From JAZGDL01 sp036477795 (lineage in GTDB: Bacteria; Planctomycetota; Phycisphaerae; UBA1845): a stretch of DNA of 7,581 bases. The stretch covers positions 1 to 7,581 of the forward strand of contig JAZGDL010000170.1 of the NCBI GenBank assembly GCA_036477795.1, given 5' to 3'. Position 1 is the first letter of the stretch; the number at the start of each line of letters is the position of its first letter. A program made the translations under genes and the position numbers. Of the stretch, positions 1 through 5,753 are shown piece after piece. The notes under the pieces are model-generated. The model had not been told where the DNA came from. It did not search any database and worked only from the letters and a program-made list of their open reading frames with translations.

Positions 1-423
1 CTGTTCGAGTGTTCGGTGCGTCCCTGGGAGGATCGGTCCGCTGCCGGGGGCAAGATTCTCATCAACTGCACCAGCGTGGGCATGTGGCCGGATGCTGATG
101 CGTCGGCCATGCCGGCGGAGGCGTTGCGGCCGGACACGGTTGTGTTCGATACCGTCTATCGGCCGCAAGAAACGCGATTGCTGGTTGATGCCGCTGCTTG
201 CGGCTGCACGGCGGTGGGGGGTTTGGGCATGTTCGTGCGGCAGGCAGCCCGGCAGTTCGAGTATTGGACGCAGCAGCCGGCGGACTACGCTCGTATCTTG
301 GAGGTGATGGTCAAGACGCTCGGGGGCCCGGGGATGTGCATTGATTCTTTGAACGAGAAAGCGACGTGCCCCTCCCCATGGAAGGGGGACGAAGGGACGA
401 CAGGAGCGAAGAGTGAAGAGTAG
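1..423 (+). CDS. aroE: Shikimate dehydrogenase, C-terminal part (5' end outside window)
   Basis: The reading frame is open from base 1, so the gene is cut by the window edge and 140 residues are visible. Shikimate dehydrogenase reduces 3-dehydroshikimate to shikimate with NADPH in the cytoplasm, the fourth step of aromatic amino acid synthesis. The fragment carries the NADP-domain motif INCTSVGM (residues 21-28), the FDTVYRPQETRLL stretch (D..Y.P..T.LL), and the C-terminal GLGMFVRQAARQFEYW block whose Gln is the family's conserved shikimate-contacting residue. The catalytic Lys and Asp lie upstream. Family homology ends near EVMVKTL. About 33 further residues run into purine-rich repeat DNA, which supplies the stop codon, so this tail is probably not functional. 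In many planctomycetes AroE is fused behind 3-dehydroquinate dehydratase; whether that holds here cannot be seen. aroK follows on the same strand. Confidence 0.92.
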   Translation: MFECSVRPWEDRSAAGGKILINCTSVGMWPDADASAMPAEALRPDTVVFDTVYRPQETRLLVDAAACGCTAVGGLGMFVRQAARQFEYWTQQPADYARILEVMVKTLGGPGMCIDSLNEKATCPSPWKGDEGTTGAKSEE

Positions 424-483
424 GGGCGGAGGGACGAAGGGACGGAGGGACGAAGGGACGGAGGGACGAAGGGACGAAGGGGC
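420..483. repeat. Octamer tandem array, eight 8-bp units
   Basis: Eight consecutive 8-bp units run from 420 to 483. The first (GTAGGGGC) and last (GAAGGGGC) are degenerate, and the inner ones alternate GGAGGGAC and GAAGGGAC, giving a 16-bp higher-order period. Related purine-rich copies (GAAGGGGGAC, GAAGGGAC) begin already at 381 inside the aroE reading frame. The aroE stop codon (421-423) lies within the first unit. No protein-coding role is supported. Confidence 0.9.
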
Positions 484-490
484 GCAGTCA

Positions 491-546
491 AATCCGCAAT
501 CCGCAATCCCCAATCCCCAATCGTCAATCGTCAATCGTCAATCCGC
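491..546. repeat. Heptamer tandem array, eight 7-bp units
   Basis: Eight perfectly phased 7-bp units fill 491-546 in ordered blocks: two AATCCGC, two AATCCCC, three AATCGTC, then one AATCCGC. The array ends at base 546 and the aroK Shine-Dalgarno sequence starts at 547. Read in the aroK frame it stays open and would encode an NPQSAIPNPQSS-like stretch. The block order suggests growth by slippage or local duplication. Confidence 0.93.
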
Positions 547-552
547 GAGAGG
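547..552 (+). promoter_or_regulatory. Ribosome binding site deciding the aroK start
   Basis: GAGAGG is followed by a 4-nt spacer and the GTG at 557. This supports 557 as the aroK start rather than the in-frame GTG at 413, which would prepend about 48 residues of repeat-encoded sequence to the kinase. Confidence 0.6.
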
Positions 553-556
553 TGAC

Positions 557-1111
557 GTGCGCAAGAATGTTGTCTTGATCGGTTACCGCGGGTGCGGGAA
601 GACGACGGTTGGCCGGCTGCTGGCGGACCGCCTGTCGGTGGGGTTTGTGGATACCGACGAGCGCATCGCCGCCCAGGCGGGGACGTCCATCGCGGAGATT
701 TTCGCATCGGAGGGCGAAGCCGGTTTTCGCCAACGCGAGTCGCGCGTTATCGCGGAGGTGGCAGCGCCCCAGCCGACGGATTCATCCGTCGCCGCGGTGA
801 TCAGCGTGGGCGGAGGCGCGGTGTTGAGCGATGACAACATGGATTGCCTGAGGCGGGGTGGCCGTGTGGTGTGGCTGACCTGCTCGCCGGAAGTGCTCCA
901 CGAACGGATCGTTTCCGATCCGTCGTCCCCGCCGTCGCGGCCGGCACTGACAGCCCGGGGCGGACTCGAAGAGGTGCGTTCGGTGCTGGGAACGCGTGAG
1001 CCGTACTATCGCAAATGGGCGGACCTCGAGGTGTCCACGGACCACCGTTCCCCGGAGGCGGTAGCCGCCGACATCGTCGCCTGGCTCCACGCCACGTCTT
1101 CGAATCCGTGA
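557..1111 (+). CDS. aroK: Shikimate kinase
   Basis: This 184-residue protein is of normal length for shikimate kinase, which phosphorylates shikimate at the 3-hydroxyl with ATP in the cytoplasm. From the GTG at 557 it starts MRKNVVLIGYRGCGKTT, so the Walker A P-loop GYRGCGKTT lies at residues 9-17. The DTD of FVDTDERIA, the EIFASEGEAGFRQRE block and ISVGGGAVL are the expected substrate-binding motifs. Near the C-terminus, SRPALT and the R.PYY..WADLEV segment match the lid and adenine-binding regions. The start follows from the GAGAGG ribosome site and the P-loop distance. The GTG at 413 is in frame and overlaps the aroE stop, so automated annotation could extend the protein by 48 low-complexity residues; I consider that extension spurious. 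It follows aroE after 133 bp of microsatellite DNA, and the two may be co-transcribed. Confidence 0.95.
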   Translation: MRKNVVLIGYRGCGKTTVGRLLADRLSVGFVDTDERIAAQAGTSIAEIFASEGEAGFRQRESRVIAEVAAPQPTDSSVAAVISVGGGAVLSDDNMDCLRRGGRVVWLTCSPEVLHERIVSDPSSPPSRPALTARGGLEEVRSVLGTREPYYRKWADLEVSTDHRSPEAVAADIVAWLHATSSNP

Positions 1112-1154
1112 TCGCTCCGACCGTTTTCGTTAACAGTGGAAGTTGGGCATGTGG

Positions 1155-1229
1155 CAACGGCGATCGAGCCGTCGCCGGCCACGCCGGTCCACAGCGTTAC
1201 CTCGGCGCCTTCGGTATGCATCCCCGCGG
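1155..1229 (-). pseudogene. Remnant copy of the 5' end of the neighbouring secreted-protein gene
   Basis: Bases 1155-1229 align without gaps to 2331-2405 inside the intact minus-strand gene, at a constant offset of 1176 bp and about 64 of 75 identical positions by hand count. The first 43 bases from 1165 differ at only one position. Translated on the minus strand it gives GMHTEGAEVTLWTGVAGDGS, matching GMHANAAEVTLWTGVAGDGS at the signal-peptide cleavage region of the intact protein. Homology stops abruptly on both sides. It lies 16 bp past the intact gene's stop codon. The surrounding open frame runs into the antisense of aroK and looks unselected. Confidence 0.75.
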
Positions 1230-1245
1230 GACCAACGTTCTCGTT

Positions 1246-2469
1246 CTACCGGGCGTAGACCCGTTGAAAGGCTGCGAAATCGTGAAGGTCCACGTCGTTG
1301 TCGTTTTCGTCGTCGAACAGATGGCAGATACCGGGGGCGTCCGTATCAGTGTAATTTCCGACGCAGGCGAGGTATATTTCGAAATCGTAGATGTCCCGAT
1401 CCCCGTCACCGTCACCGTCGCCGAACAGGCGCTCCACGCGCTGGACGTACAGCGTTACGAAGGCCACCTCATACGATTTGCCGGGTTCCAACGCGGCTTC
1501 GACTTGCAGTCCCAGGGAGGCATCACCGGAGAGCTGCGGCGAGATACCGGGAACGTCATAACCGACTCTGGGAACGTTATTCTTCCAGCAGTTGGGCGCC
1601 CCGTAGTTATCCCAGATGAAAAAGTCAGTGCCGAACCCGTATGCCGGACAACTACCGCCCGGGTACTCCGGGTTTCCGCGAGGTCTTATGCTCTGTTTGG
1701 TGGCATAGTAAACAAAGTCGATCGAGTTGGGCACAACGCCGAATTCATCCGCAAATCGCGGGTCGTGATTGTCCCGGGTGCGCAGCACCAGGGCTGCGTT
1801 GGTCAGCTTGCGGTCCTGAACATAGACCTGTGGACGACCCAACTCGGCGAAGTCCGCACCAACCTGAACGTCCAAGTCGAAACCGCCGCCGTCATCCACA
1901 TCAATGTGCTTGACGATGATCCACTCGCGCGTGGAACCGCCGGTGTTGGTAAAACAATAGGTCTGCTCGAGCTGGGCCCGCACCTCGCCGTTAGGGCCGG
2001 GGCCCAGCTCGCTGACGGTCTGCGTTAGCGTGACTTGCAGAAACACGCCGCCGGCGCCGAACACGTTGATTACACTGTCGGTCGAGGTAGGGAGATTATC
2101 GGTCGAGTTCTCCTGTTTGACTTCGAATACCAGATTTCCGTCATCGTAAGTGTCGATATAACCGCCATGCCCGGAGAACACACCGCGGTGAGTGCCGTTG
2201 CCGACGGTGGACGGATCGATGAAGAGGAAAATGGTGGTTGCAGCGGTGCGGCCTTGGGGGTCCATATCTTGTACTTGGAACCAATCCGGCGCTTTGAAGC
2301 CATGCCCGAACGAGCCGTAGTCGTCCACTACAACGGTCAGCGAGCCGTCGCCGGCCACACCGGTCCACAGCGTTACCTCGGCGGCATTAGCATGCATCCC
2401 GACGGCACTGACAGCCAGGATGACCGCCGCTGCGCGTCGACCGATCGGGGAAGCACTATGGTGAATCAT
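1246..2469 (-). CDS. Secreted protein of unknown function with C-terminal dockerin-like EF-hand pair
   Basis: The 407-residue product begins MIHHSASPIGRR and has a classic signal peptide: a positive n-region, hydrophobic AAAVILAVSAVG, and likely cleavage after HANA near residue 29. The mature part is Gly/Asp/aromatic-rich and I do not recognise a fold. It contains a repeat-like, probably beta-rich body with few cysteines. Near the C-terminus are two calcium-binding loops: residues about 351-362 (Asp at loop positions 1, 3, 5, 9, 12, Gly at 6) and 386-397 (D1, E3, D5, D9, D12). Each is followed by a short helix (FEIYLACV, FAAFQRVY), as in type I dockerin-like modules common in planctomycete exported proteins. 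An in-frame ATG 13 codons upstream (2508) is less likely, because GAGGAG lies 7 nt before the ATG at 2469. The function is unknown; it is probably extracytoplasmic and calcium-stabilised. Confidence 0.85.
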   Translation of the reverse strand: MIHHSASPIGRRAAAVILAVSAVGMHANAAEVTLWTGVAGDGSLTVVVDDYGSFGHGFKAPDWFQVQDMDPQGRTAATTIFLFIDPSTVGNGTHRGVFSGHGGYIDTYDDGNLVFEVKQENSTDNLPTSTDSVINVFGAGGVFLQVTLTQTVSELGPGPNGEVRAQLEQTYCFTNTGGSTREWIIVKHIDVDDGGGFDLDVQVGADFAELGRPQVYVQDRKLTNAALVLRTRDNHDPRFADEFGVVPNSIDFVYYATKQSIRPRGNPEYPGGSCPAYGFGTDFFIWDNYGAPNCWKNNVPRVGYDVPGISPQLSGDASLGLQVEAALEPGKSYEVAFVTLYVQRVERLFGDGDGDGDRDIYDFEIYLACVGNYTDTDAPGICHLFDDENDNDVDLHDFAAFQRVYAR

Positions 2470-2476
2470 GAAGAGA

Positions 2477-2482
2477 CTCCTC
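2477..2482 (-). promoter_or_regulatory. Ribosome binding site of the secreted-protein gene
   Basis: On the minus strand GAGGAG precedes the ATG at 2469 with a 7-nt spacer. It favours this start over the ATG at 2508 and places the signal peptide directly at the N-terminus. The rest of the gap up to 2665 should hold the promoter, but I see no convincing -35/-10 pair. Confidence 0.7.
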
Positions 2483-2665
2483 GACTTTGTGCACTTGGAT
2501 GTGAACACCGCTCAGCGACCTCGCCGGGCGGACTCTTGTAACATACCACGTGTTTGGGCCATCGCCAGCTATTACACTATCAATTGAGCAGATGGCGGTG
2601 CGGAAGGATCGTGCGGGAGAGTTACTGCGCTACTGGGGCGGTTTGCCCTCGATTCACCGGCGAAG

Positions 2666-3493
2666 TCATCCGTCCAGGGAGCGGATGACAGCGGGAAACA
2701 GGGTGTTGGTGTTATCGACTCGTCGCTGGCGCTCCGGGCTTGGTGCGCTGTCGCGGATTTGCACCACCGCGTACAGGACGGCCATCACTACGATCAGAAT
2801 GGCTGCGATGATCCACGATACTTTGACAGCTCCGATGCGCGGGGCGTCCTCTTCCAGGACATCCGAGCGCGGTGCTGACCTGGTGGCTTCGGCGAGAACC
2901 TGCAGTTCCGGCGATACAGTGGTGGGAGCCGGGTTGATGGTGTCGGTTGGGTTGCTCGGCGTTGCGGCAGGAATTGAGACCGGCGCGTCGTTCAGCTCAC
3001 CGAGATCAACACCGCAAGTGTCGCACTTGACCTGCTTGGGAGTGGCTGCACCCTGGCAATTCCAGCACAGACCGAGGTACTTGCTCAGGCCGGGGGTTTC
3101 TCCAGCGTAGCGCCATTGATGGTCGGTGGTCGGACCGCGGATGATCGTGGAGCGGGTCAAGACGCCGCGGCGAATCTGCCGGATCAACCGCTCGCAGGTA
3201 ACGCCCGGAAACGGCCGGATATGCTCCAGCACATACCAGGGCCCGGCAAAGGCCCGCATCTTTTGCACCATGGAGTCGGACAGGTCTTCACCGCAAGCGT
3301 CGCAGCTTGCCGCCGACCGCTGCACCAACTGCCCGCAAGAGACGCAAGGTCGCGAGTCACCGTGCCAGGCCTCTGAGGCCAGCGGGCTGAGCGGGCCGAA
3401 ACCGCGACGTGCCGCGATCTCGACGGCACTGTCGCCCGGCGGCGCTGTACCGCCGTCACCGTTGCTCGCTTTGCTGTTCTGAATCCCAGCCAC
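2666..3493 (-). CDS. Two-zinc-ribbon, GYF_2-like, C-terminally membrane-anchored protein
   Basis: The 275-residue product starts at a GTG (3493) with AGAGGG 6 nt upstream. After a polar N-terminus it has a zinc ribbon CVSC-x10-CDAC (Cys 50, 53, 64, 67). Next comes a domain at about 84-141 (GPWYVLEHIRPFPGVTCERLI ... STIIRGPTTDHQWRYAGETPGL) that resembles the GYF_2/DUF4339 layout, with an early W-Y, a central G.(L)T.ST.(V/I)RG and a late W..A...P.L. A second ribbon CWNC-x10-CDTC follows (Cys 143, 146, 157, 160). Then come a Pro/Thr/Ser-rich linker (about 170-220) and one hydrophobic helix, about 225-246 (VSWIIAAILIVVMAVLYAVV), with a short tail. There is no signal peptide, so the ribbons should face the cytoplasm. 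GYF-type domains usually bind proline-rich peptides; the partner is unknown. The gene lies 196 bp upstream of the secreted-protein gene on the same strand. Confidence 0.85.
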   Translation of the reverse strand: MAGIQNSKASNGDGGTAPPGDSAVEIAARRGFGPLSPLASEAWHGDSRPCVSCGQLVQRSAASCDACGEDLSDSMVQKMRAFAGPWYVLEHIRPFPGVTCERLIRQIRRGVLTRSTIIRGPTTDHQWRYAGETPGLSKYLGLCWNCQGAATPKQVKCDTCGVDLGELNDAPVSIPAATPSNPTDTINPAPTTVSPELQVLAEATRSAPRSDVLEEDAPRIGAVKVSWIIAAILIVVMAVLYAVVQIRDSAPSPERQRRVDNTNTLFPAVIRSLDG

Positions 3494-3539
3494 CGCCTGC
3501 CCTCTGTTCCGTATCCACGACAGTTATTACATGCGGCGG

Positions 3540-3638
3540 GTGGCCCACCTCCTTTGGAGGTGGGGGAGCCGATGATCGTCGGGCGGTTCACCTGAGCGTA
3601 TATCATCGCGTCCCCCATGTCCAAAGGACATGGGCCAC
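3540..3638. repeat. Paired REP-like palindrome, element 1 (GTGG type)
   Basis: Two facing hairpins. The left one, at 3544-3564, has a perfect 9-bp stem CCCACCTCC around TTT. The right one, at 3614-3634, has a perfect 9-bp stem CCCATGTCC around AAA. Each is immediately preceded, reading toward the centre, by GTGG (3540-3543, and CCAC at 3635-3638). The arms also pair with each other over 3536-3576 and 3602-3642. The arms differ inside the stem by two base-pair changes that are both compensated, which implies the hairpin itself is maintained. It lies in the gap between divergent genes. Confidence 0.85.
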
Positions 3639-3648
3639 CCGCCCCAAT

Positions 3649-3711
3649 GTAGCGCCACCCCTTGTGGGTGGCGCCCAACTGGGCTTCGCCGCCCACAAGG
3701 GGCGGCGCTAC
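3649..3711. repeat. Paired REP-like palindrome, element 2 (GTAG type)
   Basis: The inverted repeat has 25-bp arms (3649-3673 and 3687-3711) separated by 13 nt, with two mismatches. Each arm is itself a hairpin with an 8-bp stem (CGCCACCC or CGCCGCCC) and loop CTTGT (ACAAG on the right). Each starts with GTAG immediately before the stem (3649-3652, and CTAC at 3708-3711). The two mismatches between arms are the two sides of one compensated pair, A-T in one arm and G-C in the other. Confidence 0.87.
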
Positions 3712-3748
3712 AGACCAAATCGACAGACCCTCCCAGGACCGGGCAGTC

Positions 3749-3786
3749 GGGCGGATTTGGGCTGATTTCGTGCTCCGCCCAAACCG
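3749..3786 (+). promoter_or_regulatory. Possible alternative-hairpin leader before the first radical SAM gene
   Basis: Two stems compete for the same bases just before the coding region. GGGCGGA (3749-3755) pairs with TCCGCCC (3774-3780). TTTGGGC (3756-3762), extended by CGG (3752-3754), pairs with GCCCAAA (3777-3783) and CCG (3784-3786). They cannot form together. This could be a translational or attenuation switch, or chance in GC-rich DNA. I see no cobalamin-riboswitch consensus. Confidence 0.25.
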
Positions 3787-3793
3787 ATAAGCC

Positions 3794-5284
3794 ATGCAGA
3801 ATGGGCGATGGGCCGCTACCGTGAACACAGATCGTCGTGTTGCTTTTCTTCAGCCGAGTATCCCCGACGGAAATTACCTGCCCAACCTGGGCATCATGTA
3901 CCTCGCCGGCGTGCTTCTGCGTGAAGGGTACGACGTCAAGGTGTTCGACGAGAACATCGACAACGACGTGACCTCCGGCATCGTGGCCTTCGATCCTTCG
4001 ATTCTGGGGATCACCTGCGTAACCGCCGCCGTGGGCCCGGCCTGCCGGCTGGCTCATGGTCTCAAGGAGCGACTGCCCGGGCTCAAGGTCGTCGTGGGCG
4101 GGCCGCACATCACCGCCTTGCCGACCGAAACATTGGATCACAACCGGGTGATCGACTACGGCCTGGTCGGCGAAGCGGAAGAGACTTTTCCGCGGCTCTG
4201 CCGCCTGCTGTTGGAGAAGCCGTTGGACAAGGACGCCGTCGCGAGGATACCCGGCCTGGTGCATCGCGTTGACGGCACGACGGTTTCCAACCACAGCGCC
4301 GGCTACCTCTCCGACCAGGAATTGAATGATCTGCCCTACCCGCCCTGGCATCTGCTGCCCATGGAGCGGATTTTCACGCAGACCATGCACGGGCTGTTCA
4401 CCCGAGGCCGGCGCATCATGCCGGTGATGACCACCCGCGGCTGCCCCAACTACTGTACGTTTTGCAGCCGGGTGATGGGGTTCCAATTCCGCCGGCGCAG
4501 CATAGAGAACGTCATCGGCGAGATTCAGTGGCTTTACGATCAGTATCAGGTTGATGAGATCTACTTCGAGGACGACACCTTCACGCAGGACCCGGTGCGG
4601 GCCCACCAGCTGCTCGATGCAATCATCGATCTGAACCTGGGCATCTACATCAAGTTCGCCAACGGCCTGCGGGCTGACAAGGTGGACCGGGCCTTGCTTG
4701 AGAAGATGAAGGCCTCGGGCGTGTATTGGGTGGGATTCGGCATCGAATCCGGATCGCCGCACACCCAGGAGCTGATGATGAAGAAGCTCGACCTGGCGCT
4801 GGCCGCTGAAAACGTCCGGCTGGCCAAGAGCATGGGCTTCAAGGTGGGCAGCAATTGCATCATCGGCTACCCCGGCGAGACCAAGCAGGACATTGCAGAG
4901 TCGCTCAACTTCTTTCTGAAGCTGCCGCTGGACAGTTTTGCGGTGGTCCCCTGCATACCGTTTCCGGGCACCACCGCGTGGATGCAATGCGACAAGAACG
5001 GCTGGCTGACCGAACGGGCTGGCAACTATGACAACTACTGGTTCGAGGTTTTCAAGGTGAACCCCCTCATCGAGACGCCGCACCTCACCGCCGATGATCT
5101 AGCCGGAGGCATTCGTGAGGCCTACATCCGCTTTTACTTCTTCAACCCCAGGCGGGCCATGCTGATCGGCAAGATGATTCTCAAGCGGTCGCTGAACCGT
5201 CTCTCGGACATCAGATGGCTGCGCATGCTACGCGCCAATTCCGCGAGCATGCCCCGGCCCGCGAGCGCCGACTATGCATGTTAG
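3794..5284 (+). CDS. Cobalamin-binding-domain radical SAM protein (class B type), first copy
   Basis: The 496-residue cytoplasmic enzyme has the two-domain layout of the B12-binding radical SAM family (BchE/HpnJ-like architecture, many methyltransferases). Residues about 16-140 form the Rossmann-like cobalamin domain: VAFLQPS, then the NLGIMYLAGVL helix, VVVGGPHITALP, and DYGLVGEAEETF. The DxHxxG cobalamin motif is absent, as is usual in this class. The SAM core starts at TTRGCPNYCTFC, with cluster cysteines 217, 221 and 224. IYFEDDTFTQD (256-266), GFGIESGS (314-321) and GYPGET (358-363) follow. The C-terminus is basic and aromatic (IRFYFFNPRR, KMILKRSLNRL), possibly membrane-associating. Neither the ATG at 3794 nor the GTG at 3821 has a good ribosome site; family similarity begins near residue 15, so 3821 is plausible. 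The ferredoxin gene overlaps the end by 11 nt. The substrate is unknown. It is clearly paralogous in layout to the protein at 5879-7360. Confidence 0.93.
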   Translation: MQNGRWAATVNTDRRVAFLQPSIPDGNYLPNLGIMYLAGVLLREGYDVKVFDENIDNDVTSGIVAFDPSILGITCVTAAVGPACRLAHGLKERLPGLKVVVGGPHITALPTETLDHNRVIDYGLVGEAEETFPRLCRLLLEKPLDKDAVARIPGLVHRVDGTTVSNHSAGYLSDQELNDLPYPPWHLLPMERIFTQTMHGLFTRGRRIMPVMTTRGCPNYCTFCSRVMGFQFRRRSIENVIGEIQWLYDQYQVDEIYFEDDTFTQDPVRAHQLLDAIIDLNLGIYIKFANGLRADKVDRALLEKMKASGVYWVGFGIESGSPHTQELMMKKLDLALAAENVRLAKSMGFKVGSNCIIGYPGETKQDIAESLNFFLKLPLDSFAVVPCIPFPGTTAWMQCDKNGWLTERAGNYDNYWFEVFKVNPLIETPHLTADDLAGGIREAYIRFYFFNPRRAMLIGKMILKRSLNRLSDIRWLRMLRANSASMPRPASADYAC

Positions 5285-5522
5285 GATCGTCGAAGGCTGC
5301 ATCATCTGCCGCCAATGCGAATGCCAGGCTCCCGACGTATTCGTGGTCGAGGAGAAGGCCCACGCCGCCCGGGTCCACAACTCCCGCCCGCCCCAGCATC
5401 GCGAAGCCGACGTGATCCGCGCCGTCAAGGGCTGCCCGGTGCACGTCATCAAGCTCAAGCGTGACCCGAAACGTGTGCGCGAGGCTACTTTACGAACCAT
5501 CGTGGACGTCAAGACGGGTTGA
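5274..5522 (+). CDS. Small single-cluster [4Fe-4S] ferredoxin
   Basis: The 82-residue protein MHVRIVEGCIICRQCECQAPDVFVV has Cys 9, 12 and 15 as CxxCxxC, then the APDVF segment, and a distant GCPVHVI with Cys54-Pro55. This is the ligand pattern of monocluster ferredoxins (Fer4_13/Fer4_15-like). Where two-cluster ferredoxins have CP after CxxCxxCxxx there is Ala19-Pro20, which supports one cluster. An extra Cys17 is unusual and could be an alternative ligand. The ATG at 5274 lies within the last codons of the upstream radical SAM gene, an 11-nt overlap typical of translational coupling. I infer that it delivers the electron needed for reductive SAM cleavage by one or both neighbouring radical SAM enzymes. 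The last codons and stop lie in a 16-bp sequence repeated at 5615-5630. The C-terminal 20 residues are basic. Confidence 0.88.
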   Translation: MHVRIVEGCIICRQCECQAPDVFVVEEKAHAARVHNSRPPQHREADVIRAVKGCPVHVIKLKRDPKRVREATLRTIVDVKTG

Positions 5523-5630
5523 TTTCAGTCGAGTAGGGTCCGCCGTGCGGACCAGCGAACACAAGGACGGCCCTGGTTCGGAGTGGTCCGCACGGCGGAC
5601 CCTACCGTCTTCGGCGTCAAGACGGGTTGA
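5507..5630. repeat. Exact 16-bp direct repeats flanking a palindromic element
   Basis: CGTCAAGACGGGTTGA occurs at 5507-5522, where it encodes the last residues and stop of the ferredoxin, and again at 5615-5630. Between the copies lie 92 bp holding palindrome element 3, nearly centred (10 bp from the left copy, 9 bp from the right). This could be a target-site duplication, or a short duplication around the element. The second copy is non-coding. Confidence 0.85.
5533..5605. repeat. Paired REP-like palindrome, element 3 (GTAG type)
   Basis: Perfect 22-bp inverted arms at 5533-5554 and 5584-5605 are separated by 29 nt. The spacer itself contains CGAAC/GTTCG and extends the pairing. Each arm folds into a hairpin with the 7-bp stem GGTCCGC and a 3-nt loop (5537-5553 and 5585-5601). 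Each is immediately preceded by GTAG (5533-5536, and CTAC at 5602-5605). The perfect arms suggest a recently arrived copy, or repair by conversion between arms. Confidence 0.9.
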
Positions 5631-5753
5631 GGCCAGCCGTCATCGTTCGCGTTTTTCTGTTCATCCGCTTGTGCTTTCGGACGATGAGTCGCCCGAGTGT
5701 GCGCAACCTACGCCCCGACTGCGATAGGCCTTAACAGTCCGTGGCAAGAGCAT

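Noticed and set aside
366..390. Imperfect palindrome around CCATGG in the aroE tail
   Set aside because: Only a short, mismatched stem forms, with no GTRG foot and no paired second hairpin, so it does not belong to the REP-like set.
420..546. CRISPR array
   Set aside because: The units are 7-8 bp and contiguous, with no spacers, so they are microsatellites.
413..556. N-terminal extension of shikimate kinase from the GTG at 413
   Set aside because: The extension is made entirely of translated octamer and heptamer repeats. A ribosome site and normal family start exist at 557.
1081..1112. Possible continuation of the duplicated gene fragment (minus-strand DHGFEDVAW versus GHGFKAPDW in the intact protein)
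   Set aside because: The DNA here is the conserved end of aroK on the other strand, and the residue match is short and separated from the clear homology by unrelated sequence, so it is probably coincidence.
1015..2028. 337-residue plus-strand open frame
   Set aside because: It lies antisense to the signal-peptide/EF-hand gene and overlaps the end of aroK. It has no motif or ribosome site, and the minus-strand frame has clear protein features.
3712..3793. Cobalamin riboswitch before the radical SAM gene
   Set aside because: The stretch is too short, and no B12-box-like conserved segment is visible.
3527..5083. 518-residue minus-strand open frame
   Set aside because: It is antisense to the radical SAM gene, which carries unmistakable motifs. 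It also runs through the palindrome cluster, so it is a GC-rich shadow frame.
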